Assembly (NCBI RefSeq): GCF_000018605.1
Contig: NC_010003.1
Coordinates: forward strand, 2,084,501-2,148,500
From: Petrotoga mobilis SJ95
GTDB taxonomy: Bacteria > Thermotogota > Thermotogae > Petrotogales > Petrotogaceae
DNA length: 64,000 nucleotides
Direction: 5' to 3'
Position 1 is the first letter of the stretch, and each line of letters starts with the position of its first letter. Of the stretch, positions 1 to 7,520 are shown one piece after another. Under the pieces are notes generated by a model that ran no database searches, was not told the DNA's origin, and worked only from the letters and a program-made list of their open reading frames with translations. The position numbers were made by a program, and so were the translations under genes.

Positions 1-840
1 TAGATTTTTGTGTTGATATTTGTGTAGATATTTACTTTTTATCCTACCTATGAGGAATGGAAACTTATATCATCCTGTCTTCCTTCGTCTGTGATTTTCT
101 CCCTTTTTATCCTACCTATGAGGAATGGAAACTTCTTATTTCTTTAACTATTTCTGGTTCTAATTGTTCACTTTTTATCCTACCTATGAGGAATGGAAAC
201 CAAGAAATATCTCTTAGTTTTTTTTTTGAACCATATAGTAGCTTTTTATCCTACCTATGAGGAATGGAAACAAGTAAAAAAAAGAGATGATTTCTCACCT
301 CTTTTTTCCTTTTTATCCTACCTATGAGGAATGGAAACGGTTCATTTAAACTAACAATCTTTGTATCTTCTTTTTCTTTTTATCCTACCTATGAGGAATG
401 GAAACATATGAAAAGTAAAGTGAATACTGCTAAAACGCCCCCTTTTTATCCTACCTATGAGGAATGGAAACTCTAAATCTGTGAATACTTTTACTTTTCC
501 TTGAAGCTTTTTATCCTACCTATAAGGAATGGAAACAGCCCCTGAGCTGAAGCTAACATACCCTCGGTGTACCCTTTTTATCCTACCTATAAGGAATGGA
601 AACTTTCCTTCACATATTGGTCTACTTCACCATGTATCCCTTTTTATCCTACCTATAAGGAATGGAAACGCACTCTCCTCTAAAGCTCCTCTTTGAGCAG
701 CTAATCTTTTTATCCTACCTATAAGGAATGGAAACGTATATACAGCATAACGCATTGCATCCATTGCATGGCTTTTTATCCTACCTATGAGGAATGGAGG
801 GGGGTGGAGAGGAATGGAGGGTGAGGGAAAAAATGGAAAC
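1..840 (+). CRISPR. CRISPR array, trailing part (11 full repeats plus a disrupted 12th)
   Basis: Eleven 30-nt repeats start at 35, 103, 171, 242, 309, 376, 442, 507, 574, 640 and 706. They begin CTTTTTATCC and end GAATGGAAAC, and are separated by unrelated spacers of 35-41 nt. Bases 1-34 are the end of another spacer, so the array continues to the left of the window. Repeats 1-7 read TATGAGG in the middle and repeats 8-11 read TATAAGG. A 12th repeat begins at 772 but loses its 3' end at 798, where a G/A-rich block intervenes before a second ATGGAAAC at 833-840. The GAAAC 3' end is the usual crRNA orientation of type I-B-like repeats, so transcription is probably left to right, with the leader outside the window on the left and the oldest spacers here. 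No cas gene is present in the window. Confidence 0.97.
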
Positions 841-1620
841 AATACAATCTTCAACTTCCGGGAATTTCAAGTAGTTCGCTTCCACTTTTTAACCAAGCTT
901 TGATGAATGGAAGGAAGGGAAGTAAGGCTAGCGAACTTAAGCATTTTTTCTACTTCTTTTTGATCTAAAGGATAGAAAATAGGGTAAGAATTTGGACCTC
1001 ATTTTAGATCATTCTTAAGCTTCTACGAAGTATCCCCTAAATTTTTAATCACACTTTAATTAATCGAAAATAGGAATGAAGTGGAGATTGATATCTCCCC
1101 TTTTGCTCTAAATAATGTAAGATGTAGATAAAACAGAAACTACATTATTTCTTAACTTGCTAGGTTCTATACTGTGCAGTCCAACCTTTTAGACAAGCTT
1201 TGATGAAGGTAAAGTAGAAACGAAAATAATGCCTGCAAACATGAGTTTTTTTCTCTTTTCTTTACTTTGAAAAAGATTACAAATAGAGGGGAATAAGGGA
1301 AGCGATATTATCTCTCAGCTTCCAAGTAATGCTTCCTTCCTTCTAACCTTATTTTAATGAACTGAAAGTAGGAAAGAAAAGATAACCTGTAAATGTGAGA
1401 CTTTTTTTCTTCTCTTTTGTTCAAAAAGAAATGAAAAGGAGAAAGGAATGGAAGGTGGGAGTGAGGAATGGAAACCTGTGTAACCGTCTGACTTTTTTTA
1501 ACATTCTAGATTTTTTATCCTATCTTTTCTTTGATGAATGAAAATATTCTCAAATCATCTCCATCTTTCTTAACTTCATAGATTTTTATTCTAACAATAA
1601 GAAATTAAAATAGTTTTTAA
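841..1620 (+). repeat. Degenerate CRISPR-like repeats at a period of about 150 nt; no gene
   Basis: This 0.8-kb stretch after the array has no convincing ORF. Diverged 30-mers resembling the CRISPR repeat occur at 885-914 (23/30 matches), 1041-1070, 1185-1214 (24/30 to the 885 copy) and 1339-1368, with partial copies near 1462-1475 (TGAGGAATGGAAAC), 1511-1545 and 1578-1610. The spacing of the first four is 156, 144 and 154 nt, not the 66-71 nt of the intact array. The sequence after each copy is also similar between units, with a purine tract, a T/C-rich tract and then an A-rich tract; compare 1215-1290 with 1369-1440. This is therefore a tandem long repeat that contains a CRISPR-like segment. 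Its origin is unknown. Confidence 0.6.
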
Positions 1621-1657
1621 CGCATCTTTCTTGTTTCTTCGCTTTTTTCTTCTTATC

Positions 1658-1750
1658 CTAAGAGCAAATCCACAATCAGATAAAGAAAAATATTCTAAGT
1701 ATTACATTAGAAGAGCTAAAGTAGTTATTAATTTAGCTATCGAAGGTTAA
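1658..1750 (+). pseudogene. Possible 3' remnant of an unrecognised gene
   Basis: One frame reads for about 30 codons with ordinary host-like codons to a TAA at 1748-1750. It encodes a charged, helix-like stretch ending YYIRRAKVVINLAIEG. There is no start codon or ribosome site, and the frame upstream soon becomes low-complexity Leu/Phe from the degenerate repeat region. It could be the tail of a deleted gene next to the decayed CRISPR end, or chance. I do not recognise a family. Confidence 0.2.
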
Positions 1751-1782
1751 TGCAAATTAATGAATTTTTTTAGATTTTTAGA

Positions 1783-1791
1783 TGATATAAT
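1783..1791 (+). promoter_or_regulatory. Extended -10 promoter for the DUF364-cobO pair
   Basis: TGATATAAT matches the TGNTATAAT extended -10 seen repeatedly in this window. The -35 region is weak. It lies about 100 nt ahead of the ATG at 1893, leaving a short untranslated leader in which I see no cobalamin riboswitch. Confidence 0.55.
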
Positions 1792-1892
1792 GGGGTTGAA
1801 AACAAATTATCAAAATCATGGGTAATAGGAAGAAGGTTAGGAACATTTTTAATATTTCAATAGTTAAATAACTCACTAAGAAGGAGATCAGG

Positions 1893-2660
1893 ATGATAGT
1901 TGAAAGAGTTATAGAAGAAGCACAGCCTTATTTAGAGGGAATAAAGATCAAAGATGCGGTTATAGGGATTTCACTTATTGGTATGGAACTTAGTAATAAT
2001 CATGTGGGCGTAAGCTACGTTCTACGTGAGGATTTAAAGTCAGGTTGCTCTATTTTCCCGTATGCTCAAGACATTATTGGTAAAGATAGTTTAGAAATTG
2101 CCGAATGGGCTCTCACAGGTCAAGATGATCTGCAAAGATCTATCGGCGTTGCCGTGTTGACAGCTGCTTCACGTTCCCTTCCTTTAGTTGATGTTGATAC
2201 TTCTATTCATCCTTTTTCTATTGAAATCACACCTGAGGATAATGTTTGCTTGATAGGCTATATTCCTCAAGTTGCTAATATGTTCAATGGAATGGTCAAA
2301 AATGTGTTTATTTTTGATCGCGGAATCTCAAAAAAAGGTGGTATTTTTGGGAAAGTACTCCCTGAGGAAGAACAAAAAGGCATACTTCCAAAATGTGAAA
2401 TAGTATTTCTAAGTGGGACTACTGTTATAAACCACAGCCTAGAGTATCTTTTAAGTTTATGCAAAAATGCCCGAGAGATAGTTTTAATTGGGGCATCGAC
2501 CCCGATGTTTCCCAATGCGTTTGTTGGAACGAGGGTAAGTATTTTAGCAGGTTCTTGGTGGGATGAAAGGGAAAAAGACAAAATCTTTCGAATTATTTCA
2601 CTCGCAGGGGGTATAAGCCACATTTCCAAATTTGCAATTAAAAAAAATGTAAGGGTATAA
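1893..2660 (+). CDS. DUF364-family (putative heavy-metal chelation) protein
   Basis: A 255-residue cytoplasmic protein without membrane segments. The N-terminal part (about 1-100) resembles the DUF4213 region, with ISLIGMELSNNHVGVSYVLRE, and the C-terminal half resembles DUF364, with VCLIGYIPQ, the FIFDRG region, FLSGTTVINHSLEYLL and VLIGASTPMFP. Members of this family have been proposed to bind metals, but the function is not established. The ATG follows a good AAGGAG site. A corrinoid adenosyltransferase gene follows after about 50 nt on the same strand, so a link to cobalt, corrinoid or metal handling is plausible, but this is inference from the neighbour only. Confidence 0.8.
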   Translation: MIVERVIEEAQPYLEGIKIKDAVIGISLIGMELSNNHVGVSYVLREDLKSGCSIFPYAQDIIGKDSLEIAEWALTGQDDLQRSIGVAVLTAASRSLPLVDVDTSIHPFSIEITPEDNVCLIGYIPQVANMFNGMVKNVFIFDRGISKKGGIFGKVLPEEEQKGILPKCEIVFLSGTTVINHSLEYLLSLCKNAREIVLIGASTPMFPNAFVGTRVSILAGSWWDEREKDKIFRIISLAGGISHISKFAIKKNVRV

Positions 2661-2708
2661 AAAAGCTTGTAAGAAAATAAATTTTTAGCACAGGATGGGG
2701 TGGCTGAG

Positions 2709-3224
2709 ATGGAACGATCTTTCGTTCATGTTTATACTGGTAACGGCAAAGGTAAAACAACAGCAGCTTTAGGGCTTTCTGTTAGAGCTGCACTTGCGGG
2801 CAAAAAAGTCTTTTTTGCACAGTTTATAAAAGGTATGGAGTATAGTGAATTGAAAGTGAGCCAATATATTAAAAACATCGATATTCAACAGTTTGGTAGG
2901 GAGTGTTTTATATACAAAAAACCTACAGAAGAGGACATAGAAGCAGCCAAAAGGGGAATGGATATTTGTGAGAAGATTTTAAAAGGCGTTGAATACGATT
3001 TGGTTGTGTTGGATGAGTTGAATATTGCTTTATACTACAAGTTGATTCCCCTGGATAGAGTTGTAAAAGCAATTAAAGAAAGAACTCCCTCGATAGAGGT
3101 TGTAATAACTGGGAGATATGCCCCAGAAGAAATTATAGAAATGGCGGATTTGGTTACCGAGATGAAAGAGATTAAACATTATTACAACCAAGGAGTTCAA
3201 GCAAGAAAAGGTATAGAGTTTTAA
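2709..3224 (+). CDS. cobO: Cob(I)yrinic acid a,c-diamide adenosyltransferase (CobA/CobO/BtuR type)
   Basis: This enzyme transfers the adenosyl group of ATP to cob(I)alamin or related corrinoids, completing the coenzyme B12 form in the cytoplasm. The product has 171 residues, close to the family norm. The N-terminal P-loop GNGKGKTT (residues 11-18) is the hallmark, followed by FFAQFIKG and the VVLDELNIALYYKL segment that forms the Walker B-like acidic site, then the VVITGR motif. I chose ATG 2709 because GGGGTGG lies 5 nt upstream; a GTG at 2700 would add three residues. It probably shares a transcript with the DUF364 gene. No other cobalamin biosynthesis genes are in the window, which suggests corrinoid salvage, but the rest of the genome is not visible. 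Confidence 0.93.
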   Translation: MERSFVHVYTGNGKGKTTAALGLSVRAALAGKKVFFAQFIKGMEYSELKVSQYIKNIDIQQFGRECFIYKKPTEEDIEAAKRGMDICEKILKGVEYDLVVLDELNIALYYKLIPLDRVVKAIKERTPSIEVVITGRYAPEEIIEMADLVTEMKEIKHYYNQGVQARKGIEF

Positions 3225-3331
3225 ATAACAGTAAAAATTTAAATAAGCAAAGTTTCTTCGAAGTCGATTATTTAGGTATTCGAAAAATAATTTTCTGTTT
3301 TATTTTATTAATATGTATAATAAAAAAATAA

Positions 3332-3340
3332 TGGTATAAT
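3332..3340 (+). promoter_or_regulatory. Extended -10 promoter for the acidic-protein gene
   Basis: TGGTATAAT is an extended -10 box placed about 64 nt before the proposed AUU start at 3404 and 50 nt before the strong ribosome site. Confidence 0.5.
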
Positions 3341-3403
3341 AATATTAACAATGATAAGTTTTAGAGTTTCTAATTTTGTTCAATAAAAAAGGAGGAGATT
3401 TTT

Positions 3404-3940
3404 ATTTCAAATTATCCAAATTTTCACACAGTGGCTATCGAGTATATGAATGATTCAAATTTAGTACATGAGGACCATCTTCACCCTGAAGTTATTTTAT
3501 GGGTGAACTTTAGTGAGGAATCTAAGAAAGAATTTTTGGACAAGATAAAAAAACAAGATGAAGATTTAGCTCAGGATATCAGCGAGCACCTATCACAATT
3601 CAAAATTGAAGAAGAAGTGGTTCCCGTTAACTTACCACTAGATGTCGATACCGAAGAAGAATTCGACAAATTTATGTATTTCTTAGGTGAATTGGCAGAG
3701 ATCGTTGATTTAAAAGCGTATTCAGTGATTACTGAGGTGTCGCTAGCCGATGAAGAGAGCGAGAAAGAAGATTTTGAAGATCTATACAATTTCCCCGCAA
3801 TATTCAGCGAGGAAAAGGAAGGAAGTTGCTATTTAACGGTATTCGATTGGGATTTAAAAGAAATGGAAGAGTATTCTGGTAAGTTTGAGAAAAACGAAAA
3901 AGATATTGAAGGTCTGAGATTTCCTTTCTTTCAAAGCTAA
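3404..3940 (+). CDS. Unknown acidic protein with probable ATT (AUU) start codon
   Basis: The protein is about 178 residues and very rich in Glu and Asp, with no signal peptide or membrane segment and no family I recognise. An AAAGGAGGAG ribosome site ends at 3397. The frame is open through it, and the only codon at a normal distance is ATT at 3404 (spacing 6), giving the N-terminus ISNYPNFHTVAIEYMNDSN. The first conventional start, GTG at 3431, is more than 30 nt from the ribosome site, and the next ATG comes later still. AUU starts are rare and best known from infC, where they allow autoregulation. The gene has its own promoter at 3332 and a terminator at 3950, so it is monocistronic. Confidence 0.72.
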   Translation: MSNYPNFHTVAIEYMNDSNLVHEDHLHPEVILWVNFSEESKKEFLDKIKKQDEDLAQDISEHLSQFKIEEEVVPVNLPLDVDTEEEFDKFMYFLGELAEIVDLKAYSVITEVSLADEESEKEDFEDLYNFPAIFSEEKEGSCYLTVFDWDLKEMEEYSGKFEKNEKDIEGLRFPFFQS

Positions 3941-3949
3941 AACTTTAAA

Positions 3950-3980
3950 AAAACCCTCTGGAATCAAATAGAGGGTTTTA
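3950..3980 (+). terminator. Intrinsic terminator
   Basis: The stem AAACCCTC / GAGGGTTT is followed by a short T-rich end, just after the stop of the acidic-protein gene and before the ABC exporter genes. Confidence 0.75.
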
Positions 3981-4020
3981 AACTTATTAAAGTTAGAATG
4001 AGGTAGAGGGGGGTATAAAA

Positions 4021-4770
4021 TTGATAAAAGCGATAAATTTAACAAAAAAATTTAAAGATTTCACCGCTGTTGATGGAATCAACTTAAACGTAAGTGCGGG
4101 GGAAATTTATGGTTTTCTTGGTCCGAACGGTGCAGGGAAAACTACAACTATAAAAATGCTCACAGGAACACTAAAACCAACCTCTGGTCAAATTTTCATC
4201 ATGGATAAAGATTACAATAATTACGAATTGGAGATAAAAAGAGAAATTGGCGTTGTGCCTGATGAACCAAAAATGTATGAGAACCTCAAAGGCAGTGAGT
4301 ATATAGAATTTGTAATGAACGTATACAAATTAAATTCAAACGAAATTCATTCTCGATTCAACGAAATATGTGATGCCTTTGGGATAGATTACCTCAATGA
4401 TTACATAGGTGATTATTCTCATGGTATGAAACAAAAATTAATGGTTGCCTCAGTTTTGATGAGAAAACCAAAGGTAATTTTTTTGGATGAGCCAACCGTA
4501 GGTTTGGATGCCCGAGCAGCGAGGATACTCAAAGAACTTTTACAAAAATACAAGAGCGAAGGCTCCGCGATATTCTTTACGACACATATCCTTGAAATAG
4601 CAGAAAAGATGTGTGACAGAATAGGGATCATCGATCACGGTAGGATCCTTGCAGAAGGTAATTTGGAAGAATTGAGATCTCTCTCTAAACTAGGAAATAG
4701 GAGTTTAGAGGACATTTTCTTGGAATTAACAGGGGGTAGTGAAGTAAAAGAAATAATCGACGAACTTTAG
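4021..4770 (+). CDS. ABC exporter ATP-binding protein
   Basis: A 249-residue cytoplasmic ATPase of the ABC-2 / DrrA-NatA type that would power the permease encoded next. Walker A GPNGAGKT is at residues 34-41, the signature YSHGMKQKL near 132-140, Walker B KVIFLDEP near 151-158 and the H-loop THILE near 190. The start is TTG, with an AGAGGGGGG site just upstream. The C-terminal tail after residue 220 (LEDIFLELTGG) is typical of this subfamily. The permease starts 21 nt after the stop, so the two form an operon. The substrate cannot be inferred. Confidence 0.92.
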   Translation: MIKAINLTKKFKDFTAVDGINLNVSAGEIYGFLGPNGAGKTTTIKMLTGTLKPTSGQIFIMDKDYNNYELEIKREIGVVPDEPKMYENLKGSEYIEFVMNVYKLNSNEIHSRFNEICDAFGIDYLNDYIGDYSHGMKQKLMVASVLMRKPKVIFLDEPTVGLDARAARILKELLQKYKSEGSAIFFTTHILEIAEKMCDRIGIIDHGRILAEGNLEELRSLSKLGNRSLEDIFLELTGGSEVKEIIDEL

Positions 4771-4791
4771 AGGGGAGGTTCTGAGACAATA

Positions 4792-6387
4792 ATGAATGAA
4801 TTAAAATTGTTGTTAAAATACTCCTATAAAAACAAATCTCGACCAACAAAAAATAAAAAAGGGATAGAAAGAGGTTCAGGTATGCTCTCCAGTGTAATGA
4901 GCTATCTGATAGTCCCAATAATTTTTTTAGCTGTTATCATTCCTACGATGCTTGCAGCTGCAGGTTCATTTAATTTAAACATTCCGTTGAATCAAATAGG
5001 TTTGGATTCTAATTATACTTTGTTAGAGCTAATGTTTGCACCTTCCTTTTTATTTGTAAGTGCGATTTTTGTTTTACAATTTTCCCCATTAATTGTAACT
5101 ACGCTTTTTGATAACGATATGATGGACATCCTTTTGACCATGCCCATTAAAAGGTCAACACTCTTTTTTTCCTCTACTATAGATAGTTTAATCATGTCTG
5201 GAATAGGGAGTGGAGCCTTCTTATCAATAGTTGTCTCGTATATGATTTTGAAAGGTTCAAATATTATTCTATCTATCTTGGGTATTATAGGTTTTTTTCT
5301 TTTTTTGATCTCTATATCGATTGTAATAGGATTAATTATGTCTTTCTTTGTTGGTAAAACATCTGCAAAAAGAATTGCCCAATTAACTTATTTCATAGGC
5401 CTTATCTTTATGGTCTTAATACCCCAATTTCTCCCCCGTATGATGACTAGTGATCCACAAAACCTTGTGGAAGGCATGGGGAACTCTCTTAAAGTATTTA
5501 TGAACCCTCTTTGGCCACATGCTCAGTTCATCAACGCTATAAACGGCAGTATCTTTTCTCTTGTATTCATCTATGCTGTTTCGATATTGTTCTTTTACTT
5601 GGTATATAGATACTCGAACAATCTTGATTTCTCAACCTCTAGGAAAAAGTCAAAGGTTAAAAAAATTGAAAAATTTAAAACCAAACGTCTGCCTCTTTTT
5701 GAAAAAGATAGAAAACTTCTTTTCAGGAATTCCCAATTGATCTTTATGATGATTTATCCGGTGGTATTGCCGTTCATATTCTTTTTCACAGGTATGCAAG
5801 ATTTATCTTACATAACTATCTTTTTTGTGTTGATAGCTGCAGACTACTCTGCCATGATTTCTGCATATATGTTGACTGAAGAAATAAAAATCTGGCCCGT
5901 TCCAAAGTTATTTCCTTTCAAAACAAGAACTATGGTGAACTCAAAAATAATGATTTCTACAGGGCTTTATACAATTGAGTTCATCGCTCTTATAATAGTT
6001 TTCTCCATTGTGCTAAAATTTAAATTATTTGATTTGATACTTATAATTCCTACTGTCATATTGTTGTACTATTCATCGCTATTAGGGACAAGAATCTTTC
6101 TCAGCGATCCAAAAAGAGATGTATCCCAAATGAACAAGGTTTTCAAAGGGAAAGAAGTATTGGTTATAGAATTGATAACAATGGGGTACGCTGCGGCTAT
6201 TTTTGGCTTGCTATTTTTTTATGACCTAATGCTTGCCCAAGGTCCGCTTTGGATCTTTAAAAATATCAGCATGCAGCTTACTTCTCTAATAATACTTGGA
6301 ACAGTAGCTGTGCTATTGCTTGTAATTATAAGATCTATTGGAAAAGAACAAAGAAAGATAAACCAGTACATAGAAGCAATGGAATAA
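4792..6387 (+). CDS. ABC-2-like exporter permease (multi-spanning membrane protein)
   Basis: A 531-residue integral membrane protein with about ten to twelve hydrophobic segments. The first starts near residue 33 (MLSSVMSYLIVPIIFLAVIIP) and a last pair lies near 475-515. A positively charged loop around residues 285-305 (SRKKSKVKKIEKFKTKR) separates two halves of the transporter. Motifs are weak, as is usual for these permeases; the assignment rests on topology and on the ATPase gene 21 nt upstream. ATG with GGGGAGG upstream. A terminator at 6439-6470 ends the operon. Confidence 0.8.
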   Translation: MNELKLLLKYSYKNKSRPTKNKKGIERGSGMLSSVMSYLIVPIIFLAVIIPTMLAAAGSFNLNIPLNQIGLDSNYTLLELMFAPSFLFVSAIFVLQFSPLIVTTLFDNDMMDILLTMPIKRSTLFFSSTIDSLIMSGIGSGAFLSIVVSYMILKGSNIILSILGIIGFFLFLISISIVIGLIMSFFVGKTSAKRIAQLTYFIGLIFMVLIPQFLPRMMTSDPQNLVEGMGNSLKVFMNPLWPHAQFINAINGSIFSLVFIYAVSILFFYLVYRYSNNLDFSTSRKKSKVKKIEKFKTKRLPLFEKDRKLLFRNSQLIFMMIYPVVLPFIFFFTGMQDLSYITIFFVLIAADYSAMISAYMLTEEIKIWPVPKLFPFKTRTMVNSKIMISTGLYTIEFIALIIVFSIVLKFKLFDLILIIPTVILLYYSSLLGTRIFLSDPKRDVSQMNKVFKGKEVLVIELITMGYAAAIFGLLFFYDLMLAQGPLWIFKNISMQLTSLIILGTVAVLLLVIIRSIGKEQRKINQYIEAME

Positions 6388-6438
6388 CATTCCGTTGGTG
6401 AATCTAAAAATTGGATTGAATTTCAGTAGTACTTTAAT

Positions 6439-6470
6439 AAACCCTCTATAGAAATTGTAAGAGGGTTTTT
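6439..6470 (+). terminator. Intrinsic terminator after the ABC exporter operon
   Basis: The stem AAACCCTC / GAGGGTTT has a 14-nt loop and is followed by a T-run. The stem matches the terminator at 3950, so the two look like copies of one terminator type. Confidence 0.8.
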
Positions 6471-6487
6471 CTTATTTATTAGAATGT

Positions 6488-6497
6488 GTGCTATCAT
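6488..6497 (+). promoter_or_regulatory. Possible extended -10 box ahead of the repeat array
   Basis: TGCTATCAT differs from TGNTATAAT by one base. It lies about 24 nt before the tandem element array, which would place the array in the 5' leader of the MBL-hydrolase transcript. Confidence 0.3.
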
Positions 6498-6520
6498 ATA
6501 TTTTAGAAGGGTTTTCTTTA

Positions 6521-6757
6521 TAGGTGGTTACGAAACAATGGAAGTATTTCTTCATTCTTATAGGCGGATTGCGGAACGATGGGAGTAATTCTTCCTTCTA
6601 ATGGGGTGGGCTGTGGAATGATGGAAGTATTTCTTCATTCTTATGGTCGGACTGCGGAACGATGGGAGTAATTCTTCCTTCTAATGAACGGGATGCAGGA
6701 TGAAAGGGTAAAAGATTCTTTTCCTTATGGGTGGGCAGCGGGGCGAAGGGGCGCTAA
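6521..6757 (+). repeat. GC-rich leader element array: five tandem 40-44 nt units plus conserved terminal unit
   Basis: This fills most of the 424-nt gap between 6388 and 6811. Units are at 6521-6560, 6561-6600, 6601-6643, 6644-6683 and 6684-6727, with a terminal unit at 6728-6757. Units 2 and 4 are nearly identical over their last 39 nt, and units 1 and 3 share their last 20 nt, giving a higher-order period of 83 nt. The terminal unit has G-tracts in a G3-N1-G3-N4-G4-N4-G4 pattern and ends GGCGCTAA. The 35 nt at 6723-6757 recur letter for letter at 11866-11900 and 22975-23009. The array ends 54 nt before the ATG at 6812. Confidence 0.85.
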
Positions 6758-6811
6758 ATATAATGTTTTAGAGCTTTTTAAAATAGTGATTGTATAAAAG
6801 GGGGAACCACA

Positions 6812-7468
6812 ATGGTAGAAAATAAACGATTGAAAGTTACTATTTTATACGATAACACAGTGTATGACAAAGATCTCCAAGCTAATTGGGGATTTTCTGC
6901 TTTGATTGAAGTAGGAAAAGCACCTAAGATACTTTTTGATACCGGTGGAAGTGGAGATATTCTGTTAAATAACATGAAAAAGCTAGGAGTTGATCCATCT
7001 ACAATAGATGAGGTTTTTATATCTCACAACCACTATGATCATGTGGGCGGTTTGTCGGGTTTTCTCTCAAAAAACCCCGATGTAACGGTTTACGTTCCTC
7101 CATCTTTCAGGGGAGTGAAAAATGCGAAAGAAGTTATTACCATAAAAGGTCCTATTGAAATACATGAAGGCATTTATTCCACAGGAGAATTAGAAGGGAT
7201 AGAACAATCTCTTTGTGTAAAAACTGAAAAAGGAATAGTAATCATAGTTGGATGTTCACATCCAAAGATGGAAAATATATTAAAAACCGCTTCAACATTT
7301 GGAGAAGTATACGGAATAATTGGAGGGTTACATGGAACACCTGCAGAATCTTTGAAGGGTTTAAAACTAATTTGTGCAACACATTGTACCCAACACAAAG
7401 AAGATATAAAAAAACTTTTTCCAGAAGCCTATATAGAAGGTGGCGCTGGAAAGGTTGTTGAAATTTAA
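6812..7468 (+). CDS. Metallo-beta-lactamase-fold hydrolase (COG1237-like)
   Basis: A 218-residue cytoplasmic MBL-fold protein. The metal site HNHYDHVGG has its ligands at residues 72, 74, 76 and 77; a GCSHP motif and a GGLHG motif supply further ligands, and an ATHCT motif lies near the C-terminus. This arrangement resembles the group annotated as dihydropterin/ribofuranosyl-aminobenzene phosphate synthase, whose real substrates are mostly unknown. It is shorter than many members (around 250-290 residues). ATG follows AGGGGGAAC. It stands behind a leader-element array and ends 52 nt before a membrane carrier gene. Confidence 0.88.
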   Translation: MVENKRLKVTILYDNTVYDKDLQANWGFSALIEVGKAPKILFDTGGSGDILLNNMKKLGVDPSTIDEVFISHNHYDHVGGLSGFLSKNPDVTVYVPPSFRGVKNAKEVITIKGPIEIHEGIYSTGELEGIEQSLCVKTEKGIVIIVGCSHPKMENILKTASTFGEVYGIIGGLHGTPAESLKGLKLICATHCTQHKEDIKKLFPEAYIEGGAGKVVEI

Positions 7469-7520
7469 AAATACTAAAGACAATAAAATATCAAAACATA
7501 TTATACAAGGGGGATGAGGT

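Noticed and set aside
57-260. Open frame of 67 codons across the CRISPR array
   Set aside because: It consists of repeats and spacers, with repeating FILPMRNGN-like peptides; it is not a gene.
627-854. Minus-strand open frame of 75 codons with PFLIGRIKR repeats
   Set aside because: Translation of the CRISPR repeats in antisense.
1792-1892. Cobalamin riboswitch ahead of the DUF364-cobO pair
   Set aside because: The leader is about 100 nt and lacks a B12-box-like core, which is too short for this class.
6728-6757. Conserved leader unit as a tiny ORF (GTG ... CGC TAA, about eight codons)
   Set aside because: The frame exists in the identical copies, but the variant at 24679 loses the stop, the pfkA copy does not keep the frame, and there is no ribosome site; a DNA or RNA element fits better.
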